A model generated the notes under the pieces. The model ran no database searches. It was not told the origin of the DNA and saw only the letters and a list, made by a program, of their open reading frames with translations. The translations under genes and the position numbers were made by a program. Below, piece after piece: positions 41,867 through 50,146 of a DNA stretch of 64,000 nucleotides. This stretch comes from an uncultured Ruminococcus sp. (GTDB lineage Bacteria; Bacillota; Clostridia; Oscillospirales; Ruminococcaceae). The stretch lies in assembly GCA_934474025.1 (NCBI GenBank), contig CAKSMF010000004.1:62001-126000 (forward strand), read 5' to 3'. Position 1 is the first letter of the stretch. Every line of letters begins with the position of its first letter.

Positions 41867-42982
41867 TCAGAAATACATAAATAACTGACATTTTATCATG
41901 CCATTGTAAAGCTTACGGCGTTTACGAGCATTCTTCCCGAAAAAGCTTTCAAACTCCTCATGCGGTGAAATAATATAACTTGACTGACCGCTACCTTTTC
42001 CGAAAACGTGTCCCATTTGCCTGTAAATTTTTTCAGCTTCACGGATTTCAAGAAGTCTTTCACCATACGGAGGATTACATATAACTATTGAATTATCAGG
42101 CTGTCTGAATTTTGAAATATCAGCCTGTTCAATTTTCATGCGGGATTTTATACCTGCTTTATGGGCATTATCGAGAGTCAAAGCAACTGCTGAATCATCT
42201 ATATCAAAACCAATACCTTGAAATTTTGCAGAACGGTCTACATTATCAATGGCACGTGTTCTTTCTTCACGCCATACTTCTGCCGGAATACAATCCCATT
42301 TTTCAGCAGAAAAACGTCTGTTTATACCAGGAGCGATTTTCAAGGCTTTAAGACCTGCTTCAATAAGCAAAGTACCACTTCCGCAGAATGGGTCACAGAC
42401 TACGGAATCAGAACGCACTCTTGCAAGGTCAATAATACCGGCTGCGAGAGTTTCCTTAATAGGAGCAGAATTTGAATTACGTCTGTAACCTCTTTTGTGA
42501 AGTCCTATTCCGCTTGTATCAAGATAAATTGTTACAACATCTTTAAGAATACTGAATTTTATCTGCACTGTTGAACCTGTTTCTTCAAACCAACTGATTC
42601 CGTATTTTTGTTTAAGACGTTCAACAACGGCTTTTTTAATGATTGCCTGACAATCAGGAACACTATGTAATGTTGAATTAAGTGAATATCCTTTTACTGG
42701 AAAAGCATCTTTCATGCTAATCCAACGTTCAAGTTCAATGGATTTCACACCCTGAAAAAGTTCCTCAAAGGTTGTGGCTTTAAATTCAGCCAGTTCAATC
42801 ATAACACGCTCGGCAGTTGACAAACATATATTAGCTCTTGCAAGAATATTTTCGTCACCTGTGAAACTCACTTTTCCGTCATTGACACTGATATTTTCAC
42901 CGCCGATTTTAGCGACTTCATATTTAAGAACGCTTTCCAATCCGAAATGGCACGGACAAGATAATTTTATTGAATTATCCAT
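41867..42982 (-). CDS. THUMP-domain class I rRNA methyltransferase (RlmL N-terminal type)
   Basis: A 371-residue protein with ATG behind GTAAGGAGGAAATTTTT. An N-terminal ferredoxin-like and THUMP part (FGLESVLKYEVAKIGGENI...) leads to a methylase domain with SAM motif VCDPFCGSGTLLIEAGL and the catalytic NPPYGERL box typical of N2-guanine methylases. It fits the RlmL/YcbY (YpsC) family that modifies 23S rRNA. It lies between PBP1A and comF. Confidence 0.9.
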   Translation of the reverse strand: MDNSIKLSCPCHFGLESVLKYEVAKIGGENISVNDGKVSFTGDENILARANICLSTAERVMIELAEFKATTFEELFQGVKSIELERWISMKDAFPVKGYSLNSTLHSVPDCQAIIKKAVVERLKQKYGISWFEETGSTVQIKFSILKDVVTIYLDTSGIGLHKRGYRRNSNSAPIKETLAAGIIDLARVRSDSVVCDPFCGSGTLLIEAGLKALKIAPGINRRFSAEKWDCIPAEVWREERTRAIDNVDRSAKFQGIGFDIDDSAVALTLDNAHKAGIKSRMKIEQADISKFRQPDNSIVICNPPYGERLLEIREAEKIYRQMGHVFGKGSGQSSYIISPHEEFESFFGKNARKRRKLYNGMIKCQLFMYF

Positions 42983-43004
42983 AAAAATTTCCTCCTTACA
43001 AATA

Positions 43005-43031
43005 TACCGGCTAAACTTAGTTTAACCGGTA
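43005..43031. terminator. Hairpin between the PBP gene and the methyltransferase gene
   Basis: Arms TACCGGCTAAAC and GTTTAACCGGTA (43005-43016, 43020-43031). The T-run lies on the plus-strand side, so on the coding strand it is a weak terminator at best; a leader structure is also possible. Confidence 0.45.
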
Positions 43032-43045
43032 TAATTTTTTATAAA

Positions 43046-45673
43046 TTAATAACCTGTATAGTCTCCACCGCCGGAATAAGTATTATCTCCGGAATAATCG
43101 CCCGAATAGTCACCGCCACCGGAATAGTCATTAGAGTAATCATTTCCGCCTGACCATGTGTTATCTGAACCATTGTTCCATGAACCGTCACTTCCGCTAC
43201 TCCATGTACTGTCTGACCAAGTGTTGTCACTGCTTGTGCCACTGTTCCATGAATTATCAGACCATGTGTTATCTGAACCACTGCTCCAAGTATTGTCAGA
43301 CCATGTATTATTGTTGTAATTATTATTATAGTTGTTATTGTAATTGTTGTTATAACTGTTATTATAGTTATTATTTGTATTGTTACTGCTTGATGAACTG
43401 CTACTTGATGAACCATTTGAGAGGTATCCTGTATGTGAACCTGTACAATATGGTGCATTGGTTGATTTCCAGTAACCTGTTATGCCCTTTGTGCAATACT
43501 GACTGGCAATATTTCCGCTGTATGCACACATAGGTGCTTCAATAACTGATTCAACAGGGTCAAAATCCGCCGGAGTATCAGAGAACATTGTATTAGCGTA
43601 TTCACCAATGATATTCTGCCATACCTGTGCCGACTTGAAATTCTGTGGCAGACAAAGGTTAGGATTATTATATTTATAACCTACTGTAATACCTGCTACA
43701 AAATCTCTTGTAAGGCCAACGAATGCCTCATCATACCAGTTATCAGTTGTACCGGTTTTACCAACAACAACTTTATTGCTAAGTTTTGCAGCAGTACCAG
43801 TACCATTTTCAACAACGTTTTTAAGGAGTCTGTTCATAACCCAAGCTGTTTCATCGCTTACAGCATATCTTGCATTACCGTCATTTTCGTAAATAATCTG
43901 CTGGTTGCTGTCCTCGATTTTAGTAACGATATGAGCTTCGTTATAAACGCCCTTGTTACCATATGGAAGATAAGCATTTACAAGGTTTTCAAGAGTAATA
44001 CCATAAGTCAAAGCTCCAAGTGCAAGAGGAGCAATATCCTTGTCAAGTTCGTCAAGCTGAAGACCGAGATTTTTTGTACAGAAATCAAATACGGCTTCCG
44101 GAGTAAGCGTCTGACAAAGCTGTGCCGGAACAGTATTGAATGATTGTTGCAGGAAATAATAAACGCTATGTGTACCATAAGAAAGAGTTTTACCATAGTT
44201 AGTAGGCCAAGGGTCACCATTAGCATCTTTCATTATAGGTTCATCACGGAAAGGAGTTCCCCAATGAATAACGTCATTTTCAAGAGCAAGAGCATATGTT
44301 GAAATAGGTTTCATAGTTGAACCTACCTGTCGGCGTTCCTGTACGGCGTAGCTTGTTGAAAGTGATGTAGTTTTTTCGCCCCAGTCACCTGCAAGAGCCT
44401 TAACAGAACCGTCATAATTCAGGGCAATAAATGCAACGTGAGGTAAATATTCTTCACTTTCCCCGTCACCGTCTATATCTGCCCAACGTCTTACGCTGTC
44501 AACGTTTACAAGGTTTCCTAAATCAAGGAACTTTTCTTCAACGTATTTCTGCATAGTGTCATCAACCGTTGAATAAATCTTGTAACCGCCCTTATTTATA
44601 CGTGAATAAGCCTGATTTTCGTCTATGTTGTATTCTTTCATCATAAAGTCGGCAACTTCATAATACATTGCGTCAACAACCCACGAATAAGCCTTTTGTT
44701 CCTGTTCCATTTCTTCCGCACTGTCTTCCGGGTGTAAACGGAGGTATTCTTCGGAATCAGTATAAACAAGTTTTGTATTAAGGTATTTCTGATATTCGTC
44801 AAAAGTTATAGCACCGTTTTTGTACATCTGATAAAGTACATATCTTTGACGTGATTTGTTATTTGCCTTACCATCAACTATAACTCTGTTGTTTTCGTTG
44901 TATGTTTCAACAAAAGGTCCATAAAACTGCGGGGATTTAGGAATAGCTGCAAGTACTGCTGCTTCCGGAACAGTAAGTTCATCTACGTTTTTACCAAAGT
45001 ATCTGATAGAGGCAAGCTGTATTCCGTTTATAGGACCGCCGAAACCAATGTAATTAAGGTATTCCTCTAAGATTTCGTCCTTTGTGTAAGTTCTTTCAAG
45101 TTGCATAGCACTGAAAATTTCACGGATTTTACGCTGAGGGGATTGTTCATCATCACCAGTAAGGTTTTTAATAAGCTGTTGGGTAATTGTTGAACCACCC
45201 TGATTTGTATCATAAAAATGCAGGAACATATTCATAAACGCTGAAAGAGTACGTTTATAATCTACACCTTCATGAAGATAGAAACGCTCGTCTTCCGTAT
45301 AAACGAAAGCGTCCCTTACGTGCTGAGGTATTCTGTCAATAGATACTGGAATACGTTGGACATCAGTTTTTACACGGTTAAGTATAACGATTTCTTCATC
45401 GCCGTCCTCATCTTTCTGAATTCCATAAAAATAAGTGTCACTTCCGGATTCAAGTTCCTGAAGAGTGATATTTGTAGAATCGTCCATAAAGTCGAGAACA
45501 TAGACAGTAAGAGCTGTTGCCACAATAGTACCAGTAATGACCATCACAAGAAACAATGACAACAAAGTTGTTGAAATTACAGCCAGAAGTTTTTTAAAAA
45601 TTCTGAACGGCAGACTTTGTTTTTTCTTTCTCTTGTGCTTACCGGTTTGCTGAATAGTATTTGTATTATCCAT
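43046..45673 (-). CDS. Class A penicillin-binding protein (PBP1A-like) with low-complexity tail
   Basis: An 875-residue bifunctional enzyme. One transmembrane segment (residues 35-65), a glycosyltransferase domain with EDERFYLHEGVDY and GGSTITQQLIKNL, and a transpeptidase domain with SxxK in GSTMKPISTYAL, SFN in QQSFNTVPAQL, and KTGT in VVGKTGTTDNWYDEAF. The last 110 residues are a tail of Ser/Asn/Tyr/Trp/Gly repeats (NNNYNNNYNNN, DNTWSSGSDNTW) after a short Cys-bearing segment. The tail resembles wall-spanning or glycan-binding linkers. A hairpin separates its ribosome site (AAAGGAG) from ATG 45673. Confidence 0.93.
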   Translation of the reverse strand: MDNTNTIQQTGKHKRKKKQSLPFRIFKKLLAVISTTLLSLFLVMVITGTIVATALTVYVLDFMDDSTNITLQELESGSDTYFYGIQKDEDGDEEIVILNRVKTDVQRIPVSIDRIPQHVRDAFVYTEDERFYLHEGVDYKRTLSAFMNMFLHFYDTNQGGSTITQQLIKNLTGDDEQSPQRKIREIFSAMQLERTYTKDEILEEYLNYIGFGGPINGIQLASIRYFGKNVDELTVPEAAVLAAIPKSPQFYGPFVETYNENNRVIVDGKANNKSRQRYVLYQMYKNGAITFDEYQKYLNTKLVYTDSEEYLRLHPEDSAEEMEQEQKAYSWVVDAMYYEVADFMMKEYNIDENQAYSRINKGGYKIYSTVDDTMQKYVEEKFLDLGNLVNVDSVRRWADIDGDGESEEYLPHVAFIALNYDGSVKALAGDWGEKTTSLSTSYAVQERRQVGSTMKPISTYALALENDVIHWGTPFRDEPIMKDANGDPWPTNYGKTLSYGTHSVYYFLQQSFNTVPAQLCQTLTPEAVFDFCTKNLGLQLDELDKDIAPLALGALTYGITLENLVNAYLPYGNKGVYNEAHIVTKIEDSNQQIIYENDGNARYAVSDETAWVMNRLLKNVVENGTGTAAKLSNKVVVGKTGTTDNWYDEAFVGLTRDFVAGITVGYKYNNPNLCLPQNFKSAQVWQNIIGEYANTMFSDTPADFDPVESVIEAPMCAYSGNIASQYCTKGITGYWKSTNAPYCTGSHTGYLSNGSSSSSSSSSNNTNNNYNNSYNNNYNNNYNNNYNNNTWSDNTWSSGSDNTWSDNSWNSGTSSDNTWSDSTWSSGSDGSWNNGSDNTWSGGNDYSNDYSGGGDYSGDYSGDNTYSGGGDYTGY

Positions 45674-45683
45674 TTTGTTTTTT

Positions 45684-45703
45684 TACCGTACTTTAAAACG
45701 GTA
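45684..45703 (-). promoter_or_regulatory. Hairpin between ribosome site and start codon of PBP1A
   Basis: TACCGT / ACGGTA with an 8-base loop, between GAAAGGAG (upstream) and the ATG at 45671-45673. The 6-bp stem would shorten the otherwise too long spacer. Confidence 0.45.
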
Positions 45704-45852
45704 GCAACTCCTTTCTGATATTTATACATTTTATATTATACCACATTTTTTTACATATGTTAAGGGTTTTCCGAAAAAAAACATCAATTTGTATAATTTA
45801 GCAAAAACAGCCAATAATATTGACATTAAATTCATTAAAGGAGGAAAATTTA

Positions 45853-46191
45853 ATGAAAAATACTATCAACCGGAAAATATTTTTTATTATAATTACCGCA
45901 GTGGCTATATCAGGATTCATAATAATATGTACTCTCGCCCAAAGTGTACGCCAAACAAAAATACAGACGAAATTTACAGCGAATGTTCCGGAAGTCGTAC
46001 AGCCGGAATGCATTGTACGTGAATACAATGGTAAAATAGGGATATTCCGTGGGTCAGCAGATAAACCATACAAAATTATTGAATATGATGTAAATCTGCT
46101 TTCAGAATACGACCGCCATCAGATTTCAGAGGGAATAATAATTGAATCAGATGAAGAACTACGACAATTTATTGAGGATATATCCGGTTAA
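45853..46191 (+). CDS. Membrane-anchored protein with BofC C-terminal-like domain
   Basis: 113 residues from ATG 45853, behind AAAGGAGGAAAATTTA. One N-terminal transmembrane helix (IFFIIITAVAISGFIIICTL), then an extracellular part CIVREYNGKIGIFRGSADKPYKIIEYDVNLLSEYDRHQISEGIIIESDEELRQFIEDI, a pattern similar to the C-terminal domain of BofC, a forespore signalling protein. The function here is uncertain. It is divergent from PBP1A and convergent with the flavin reductase gene. Confidence 0.6.
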   Translation: MKNTINRKIFFIIITAVAISGFIIICTLAQSVRQTKIQTKFTANVPEVVQPECIVREYNGKIGIFRGSADKPYKIIEYDVNLLSEYDRHQISEGIIIESDEELRQFIEDISG

Positions 46192-46202
46192 TAACATTCT
46201 TT

Positions 46203-46793
46203 TCATGCTTTTTCGGAAACTTTTTTATGTTTTTTCTTCTTACGGACAGAATAACCAAAATCACCGAGTTTTCTGCCAAGTGAAAAGTATTCTCCATGTG
46301 CATAAGCCATAAGTCCGCATTGTTGAAGATTAAGTTTACCTTTGCTGTCAATGAACCTTTCATCAACGTCAATTCCTATTATCTCAGCCAGAAACATTGT
46401 ATGACTTCCGAGTAGTTTTGCTTCTGTAACACGGCATTCCAAAGATACCGGACACTCCTCGATTAATGGAACACTTAATTTCTGTGATTGTACAATATGC
46501 AGATTGCAGGCTTCAAATTTATTCAAATCACGACCGCTTTTCACTCCGCAGAAATCCGTCTGCTTTACCATGGAAGAAGTAGTAAGATTTATAACAAATT
46601 CTCCTGATTCCTTTATTATGTCATGTGAAAAACGTTCAGGTCTTACTGAAATATACGTCATAGGCGGACGTGTACAGCATATTCCCGTCCAACCGACAGT
46701 TAAAACATTAGGATTTTCCATAGTGCCACAAGTAACAAGAGTTGCCGGAACAGGTGCAAGCAATGCACTGCCTTTCCAGAATTGTTTTGCCAA
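46203..46793 (-). CDS. Flavin reductase-like FMN-binding split-barrel protein
   Basis: 196 residues from TTG 46793, with GGAGGTGATATA before it; the frame open to 46859 has no ribosome site. LAPVPATLVTCGTMENPNVLTVGWTGICCTRPPMTYISVRPERFSHDIIKESGEFVINLTTSSMVKQTDFCG is typical of the flavin reductase (DIM6/NTAB) family that binds FMN. The physiological substrate is not known. It ends in a lysine-rich tail (KKKHKKVSEKA). Confidence 0.87.
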   Translation of the reverse strand: MAKQFWKGSALLAPVPATLVTCGTMENPNVLTVGWTGICCTRPPMTYISVRPERFSHDIIKESGEFVINLTTSSMVKQTDFCGVKSGRDLNKFEACNLHIVQSQKLSVPLIEECPVSLECRVTEAKLLGSHTMFLAEIIGIDVDERFIDSKGKLNLQQCGLMAYAHGEYFSLGRKLGDFGYSVRKKKKHKKVSEKA

Positions 46794-46963
46794 ATATATC
46801 ACCTCCAAGCAAATATAATTATAACACCCGAAAAGACTTTTTTCAATATTTTTCATCAACTTTTTATTATGGAAAAAATTAATTTATACCATGCCTTTTT
46901 ATGACAGAATACGACTGTTGTATATAGTATAATAAATACAAATATTACAAGGGAGGAAACATC

Positions 46964-47269
46964 ATGACCATTGACATAAAGTCCGCAAACGGTCACGCTG
47001 TAGTGACTCTTAACGGCGAAATAGACCACCATAATGCTCAGGAAATCCGTACTCAGCTTGACAATTATATAATAACCGCCCAGCCAACTGAATTAACTAT
47101 GGATTTTGAAAAGATAACATTTATGGATAGTTCCGGAATAGGTCTTATAATGGGAAGAAGTCGCCTTATTCGTGAATGTGGCGGAAATCTTGAAGTTCGA
47201 AATCCACAGCCATATATACGGCGTGTTCTTAAACTTGCCGGTATGGAAAGACTTGTAAAAATAACATGA
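46964..47269 (+). CDS. spoIIAA: Anti-sigma F factor antagonist SpoIIAA
   Basis: A 101-residue STAS-domain protein. The phosphorylated Ser lies in MDSSGIGLIMGRSRL. It reverses SpoIIAB inhibition of sigma F in the forespore once dephosphorylated by SpoIIE. ATG lies behind AAGGGAGGAAACATC. It is first of a tight three-gene operon with spoIIAB (13 bases later) and sigF, the standard order. Confidence 0.95.
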   Translation: MTIDIKSANGHAVVTLNGEIDHHNAQEIRTQLDNYIITAQPTELTMDFEKITFMDSSGIGLIMGRSRLIRECGGNLEVRNPQPYIRRVLKLAGMERLVKIT

Positions 47270-47282
47270 GGAGTAAAATATT

Positions 47283-47723
47283 ATGGAAATACTTAATGAA
47301 ATAAAATTCACTTTACCGTCTCTTTCGGTCAATGAAAGTACATCAAGAGCGGTTGTTTCATCATTCATAACGCAGACTGACCCCACAGTTGAAGAACTTT
47401 CAGATATACGTACAGCCGTTTCAGAAGCCGTTACAAATGCTATTGTTCATGGTTACAGGCATTCAAAGGGAAATATTGAAATAACTGTCCGTATACTTCC
47501 GAAAAGAGAAATCTACATAAAAATACGTGATAAAGGTTGTGGTATTCCTGATATAAAGCAAGCTATGCAACCGCTTTTTACTACCGCTCCGGAAGAAGAA
47601 CGCTCCGGACTGGGATTTTCTGTAATGGAATCATTTATGGACAAGCTTATAGTAAAAAGTGAAGTGGGTCACGGAACAACCGTTATAATGCGTAAGAGGC
47701 TTGCTGTACATGGAAACTGTTAA
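47283..47723 (+). CDS. spoIIAB: Anti-sigma F factor SpoIIAB
   Basis: A 146-residue GHKL kinase/anti-sigma protein: N-box in AVSEAVTNAIVHGYRH, G1 box in IRDKGCGIPDI, G2 region ERSGLGFSVMESFMD. It binds sigma F and phosphorylates SpoIIAA. Length is standard. It overlaps sigF by 14 bases. Confidence 0.95.
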   Translation: MEILNEIKFTLPSLSVNESTSRAVVSSFITQTDPTVEELSDIRTAVSEAVTNAIVHGYRHSKGNIEITVRILPKREIYIKIRDKGCGIPDIKQAMQPLFTTAPEEERSGLGFSVMESFMDKLIVKSEVGHGTTVIMRKRLAVHGNC

Positions 47724-48366
47724 AAAACCTTTGGCGGAAGAAAATTTAGGGCTTGTACATCTTTGTGCAAATAAATTCCGTGGTCGTGGAATCGACTATG
47801 AAGAACTGTATTCCGCCGGTTGTATAGGACTTCTTAAAGCTGTAAAAGCTTTTGATACGGAAAGAGGTGTTAAATTTTCGACTTATGCTGTTCCCGTCAT
47901 ACTTGGCGAAATAAAAAGGCTTTTCCGTGACGGCGGAACTATAAAAGTAAGCCGTAATCTTAAAGAACTATCCATGCATTTACAAAGAATTTGTGAGGAT
48001 TTCAGGCACAAAGAATGCAGAGAACCTACTATCAGTGAATTATCAGCGATTTCAGGGGAATCAGAAGAAAACGTTTCGGAGGCACTTTGTGTAAGTCAAC
48101 CATTGCTTTCGCTTACATCATCTGATGATGAGGAGGGACAAATAGACATTCCGTCAGAAGCACCCGACGAAGCAATAGTAGATTTATTGGCACTCCGTCA
48201 GATTATGTCGCATCTTGACCCTAAAGACCGTATACTTCTTGAATTAAGATATTTCAGAAATTTCACCCAGTCCAAAACCGCACAGACTCTTAATATGACA
48301 CAAGTACAGGTTTCAAGACGTGAAAAAAAGCTCCTCACACAAATGCGTAAGGAACTTCTTGAATAA
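47710..48366 (+). CDS. sigF: RNA polymerase sigma factor sigma-F
   Basis: About 218 residues from ATG 47710 (AAGAGG before it); a TTG at 47701 is in frame but less likely. Region 2 (LVHLCANKFRGRGIDYEELYSAGCIGLLKAVKAFDTERGVKFSTYAVPVILGEIKRLFRDGG) and region 4 (ILLELRYFRNFTQSKTAQTLNMTQVQVSRREKKLLTQMR) are those of the forespore sigma F/sigma G group. Its place after spoIIAB decides for sigma F. It ends one base before the convergent hemW, leaving no room for a terminator. Confidence 0.95.
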   Translation: METVKKPLAEENLGLVHLCANKFRGRGIDYEELYSAGCIGLLKAVKAFDTERGVKFSTYAVPVILGEIKRLFRDGGTIKVSRNLKELSMHLQRICEDFRHKECREPTISELSAISGESEENVSEALCVSQPLLSLTSSDDEEGQIDIPSEAPDEAIVDLLALRQIMSHLDPKDRILLELRYFRNFTQSKTAQTLNMTQVQVSRREKKLLTQMRKELLE

Positions 48367-49461
48367 TCAGAAAACAAGGTATTCTATAACGGAATTTGAT
48401 ACTAAAAAACCATTTGGAGTAAGTGAAATATTGTCATTGTTATAATTTATGTATCCCGACTTTATAAGTGCGGGAATTTTTTTTAATATACTGTCTTTAT
48501 GTTCCGGAAAAGCATTTAAATCAAGACCTTCTGTAAGTCTTAATCTTAACATGGCATATTCTTCAAAAGTACATGGGTGTTCGTCTGTAATTGTAACTTT
48601 TTGAACCTCATTACTTATAAATTCATTAAGATTTCTTTCTACTGCAAAACGCTTTCCGTTATTGCACGAATGTGCTGACGGTCCTATTCCGATATAGTCA
48701 AGGCATTTCCAATAACGGCAATTATGACGGCTCTCAAAACCTTTCAATGCAAAGTTTGATACTTCATATTGCTGAAAACCTTTGTTTTTTAAAGTTTCTG
48801 TCATTTTAATATATAATTCCGCCGTCAAATCGTCATCGGGAAGAGAATTTTTTATTTCATCACAGTCAAAAGGCGTGCCGGATTCTGTTTTAAGAATATA
48901 TCCAGAAATATGCTGTATTGGTAAAGATGTTATCTTATCAAGTGTGTATTCAAGACTGTCTGCGGATTGATTTGGTAAAGCTATCATAACATCACATGAA
49001 ATATTTTCAAATCCTGCTCTATAAGCATCAATGACAGCTTTTTCTGCTCTGTCCGCTGAATGCGTACGCCCTAAAAATTTCAATTCATCATCAATCATGG
49101 ATTGTACGCCTATTGAAAGCCTGTTTATTCCTGCGTGGCGGAGTTCTGAAAGCTTATTGAAATTAACCGTATTCGGATTAGTTTCAAGAGTTATTTCCGG
49201 CTTTTCTGATAAAACAAAGTTATTTTCCACCGTATCAAGAATAATTTTAATCTGTTCAGGACTTAAAAGCGATGGTGTACCCCCTCCGAAATACACTGTA
49301 TCAGTTAATCTTGACTTGTCAGAATATGCTTTCAGATTACGGATAACCGCCTCTACATATTGTGAAACCGTATTTTTTCGGTAATTTTCAGAATAAAAAT
49401 CACAATAAGCACATTTTTTAGCACAAAAAGGTACATGAATATATATTCCTAAAGAACTCAT
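48367..49461 (-). CDS. hemW: Radical SAM heme chaperone HemW (coproporphyrinogen oxidase-like)
   Basis: 364 residues from ATG 49461, overlapping the upstream stop (TGATGA). The radical SAM cluster box is CAKKCAYCDFYSEN, followed by FGGGTPSLL, and the HemN C-terminal domain. The longer Cys motif CxxxCxxCxFxC of true HemN ends here without the fourth Cys, which is the HemW pattern. It is likely to insert heme rather than oxidise coproporphyrinogen. It follows lepA as in many Firmicutes. Confidence 0.9.
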   Translation of the reverse strand: MSSLGIYIHVPFCAKKCAYCDFYSENYRKNTVSQYVEAVIRNLKAYSDKSRLTDTVYFGGGTPSLLSPEQIKIILDTVENNFVLSEKPEITLETNPNTVNFNKLSELRHAGINRLSIGVQSMIDDELKFLGRTHSADRAEKAVIDAYRAGFENISCDVMIALPNQSADSLEYTLDKITSLPIQHISGYILKTESGTPFDCDEIKNSLPDDDLTAELYIKMTETLKNKGFQQYEVSNFALKGFESRHNCRYWKCLDYIGIGPSAHSCNNGKRFAVERNLNEFISNEVQKVTITDEHPCTFEEYAMLRLRLTEGLDLNAFPEHKDSILKKIPALIKSGYINYNNDNISLTPNGFLVSNSVIEYLVF

Positions 49462-49796
49462 CAATAATTAAGTCTTATTGACTCCTCCATTTTAAAACAA
49501 AAAGCATTAACAATTCGGGGGACTAAGAACATTGACAGAATAATTCCAATAACTACGAATACTTCATAATTAACGTCACCAACAATGAATTTATCAGGGT
49601 GCAAATAGGTATATACTACCGCAATAATTCCTATAAGACTGTATATTGCATTAAAAACAGTAGCACCCTTACCGTTTACACATCTTGTACCGCAATTTTT
49701 ACATTCACGACCTTTTGAATTCATTTGTCCTGCAATAGCCTTTGTAAACGGATTAAAGGTTTTTTCACCACAATGTGGACAAGTATAGATACTCAT
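49461..49796 (-). CDS. Zinc-ribbon membrane protein of unknown function
   Basis: A 111-residue protein starting MSIYTCPHCGEKTFNPFTKAIAGQMNSKGRECKNCGTRCVNG: two CxxC pairs form a zinc ribbon. Two transmembrane helices follow (ATVFNAIYSLIGIIAVVYTYL and YEVFVVIGIILSMFLVPRIV). No family is named. It overlaps the upstream membrane-protein gene (ATGA-type) and hemW, so the three are coupled. Confidence 0.65.
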   Translation of the reverse strand: MSIYTCPHCGEKTFNPFTKAIAGQMNSKGRECKNCGTRCVNGKGATVFNAIYSLIGIIAVVYTYLHPDKFIVGDVNYEVFVVIGIILSMFLVPRIVNAFCFKMEESIRLNY

Positions 49797-50143
49797 AGTT
49801 TATTTATCCTTTCTTTTGTCTGGATTGGCTTTAATCTTTTTGCCAGTAATGATTTATTCTTTTTCTTTTTCAATGTAAAAGCTTTTTCAGTATATGTCAA
49901 AAGCATTCCAGCCAACAGCAATAACTCCAAAACACATATATTCTTAAAATTCAGTCCGGCAATTAAACCAACTATTCCGAATATGGCAATAATGAATATA
50001 TATCTTGCCGGAGATATACTGTATACAAAATATCTTAATTTTCTTATGAATGTTCCGGCATAAAGCCTGTTTGCTGTCCCAACAACAATTATATCTGTCA
50101 GTACAAGCAAAACTGAAACAACAAGCATTATTATATTAATCAT
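49793..50143 (-). CDS. Small polytopic membrane protein of unknown function
   Basis: A 116-residue protein with about four hydrophobic segments (INIIMLVVSVLLVLTDIIVVG, RYIFIIAIFGIVGLIAGL, ICVLELLLLAGMLLTYTEKAF) and a basic tail. It starts 3 bases after the lepA stop and overlaps the zinc-ribbon gene. I do not recognise the family; a role with the next protein is only inferred from coupling. Confidence 0.6.
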   Translation of the reverse strand: MINIIMLVVSVLLVLTDIIVVGTANRLYAGTFIRKLRYFVYSISPARYIFIIAIFGIVGLIAGLNFKNICVLELLLLAGMLLTYTEKAFTLKKKKNKSLLAKRLKPIQTKERINKL

Positions 50144-50146
50144 ATC

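Noticed and set aside
43300..43400. Short AT-rich near-repeats (TTGTTATAATT type) considered as a CRISPR or iteron array
   Set aside because: They encode the NNNY repeats of PBP1A in frame, have no spacers and are not regular enough.
43039..43533. Ile/Thr/His-rich and Cys/Tyr-rich frames over the PBP1A tail
   Set aside because: They are shadows of the low-complexity tail in other frames.
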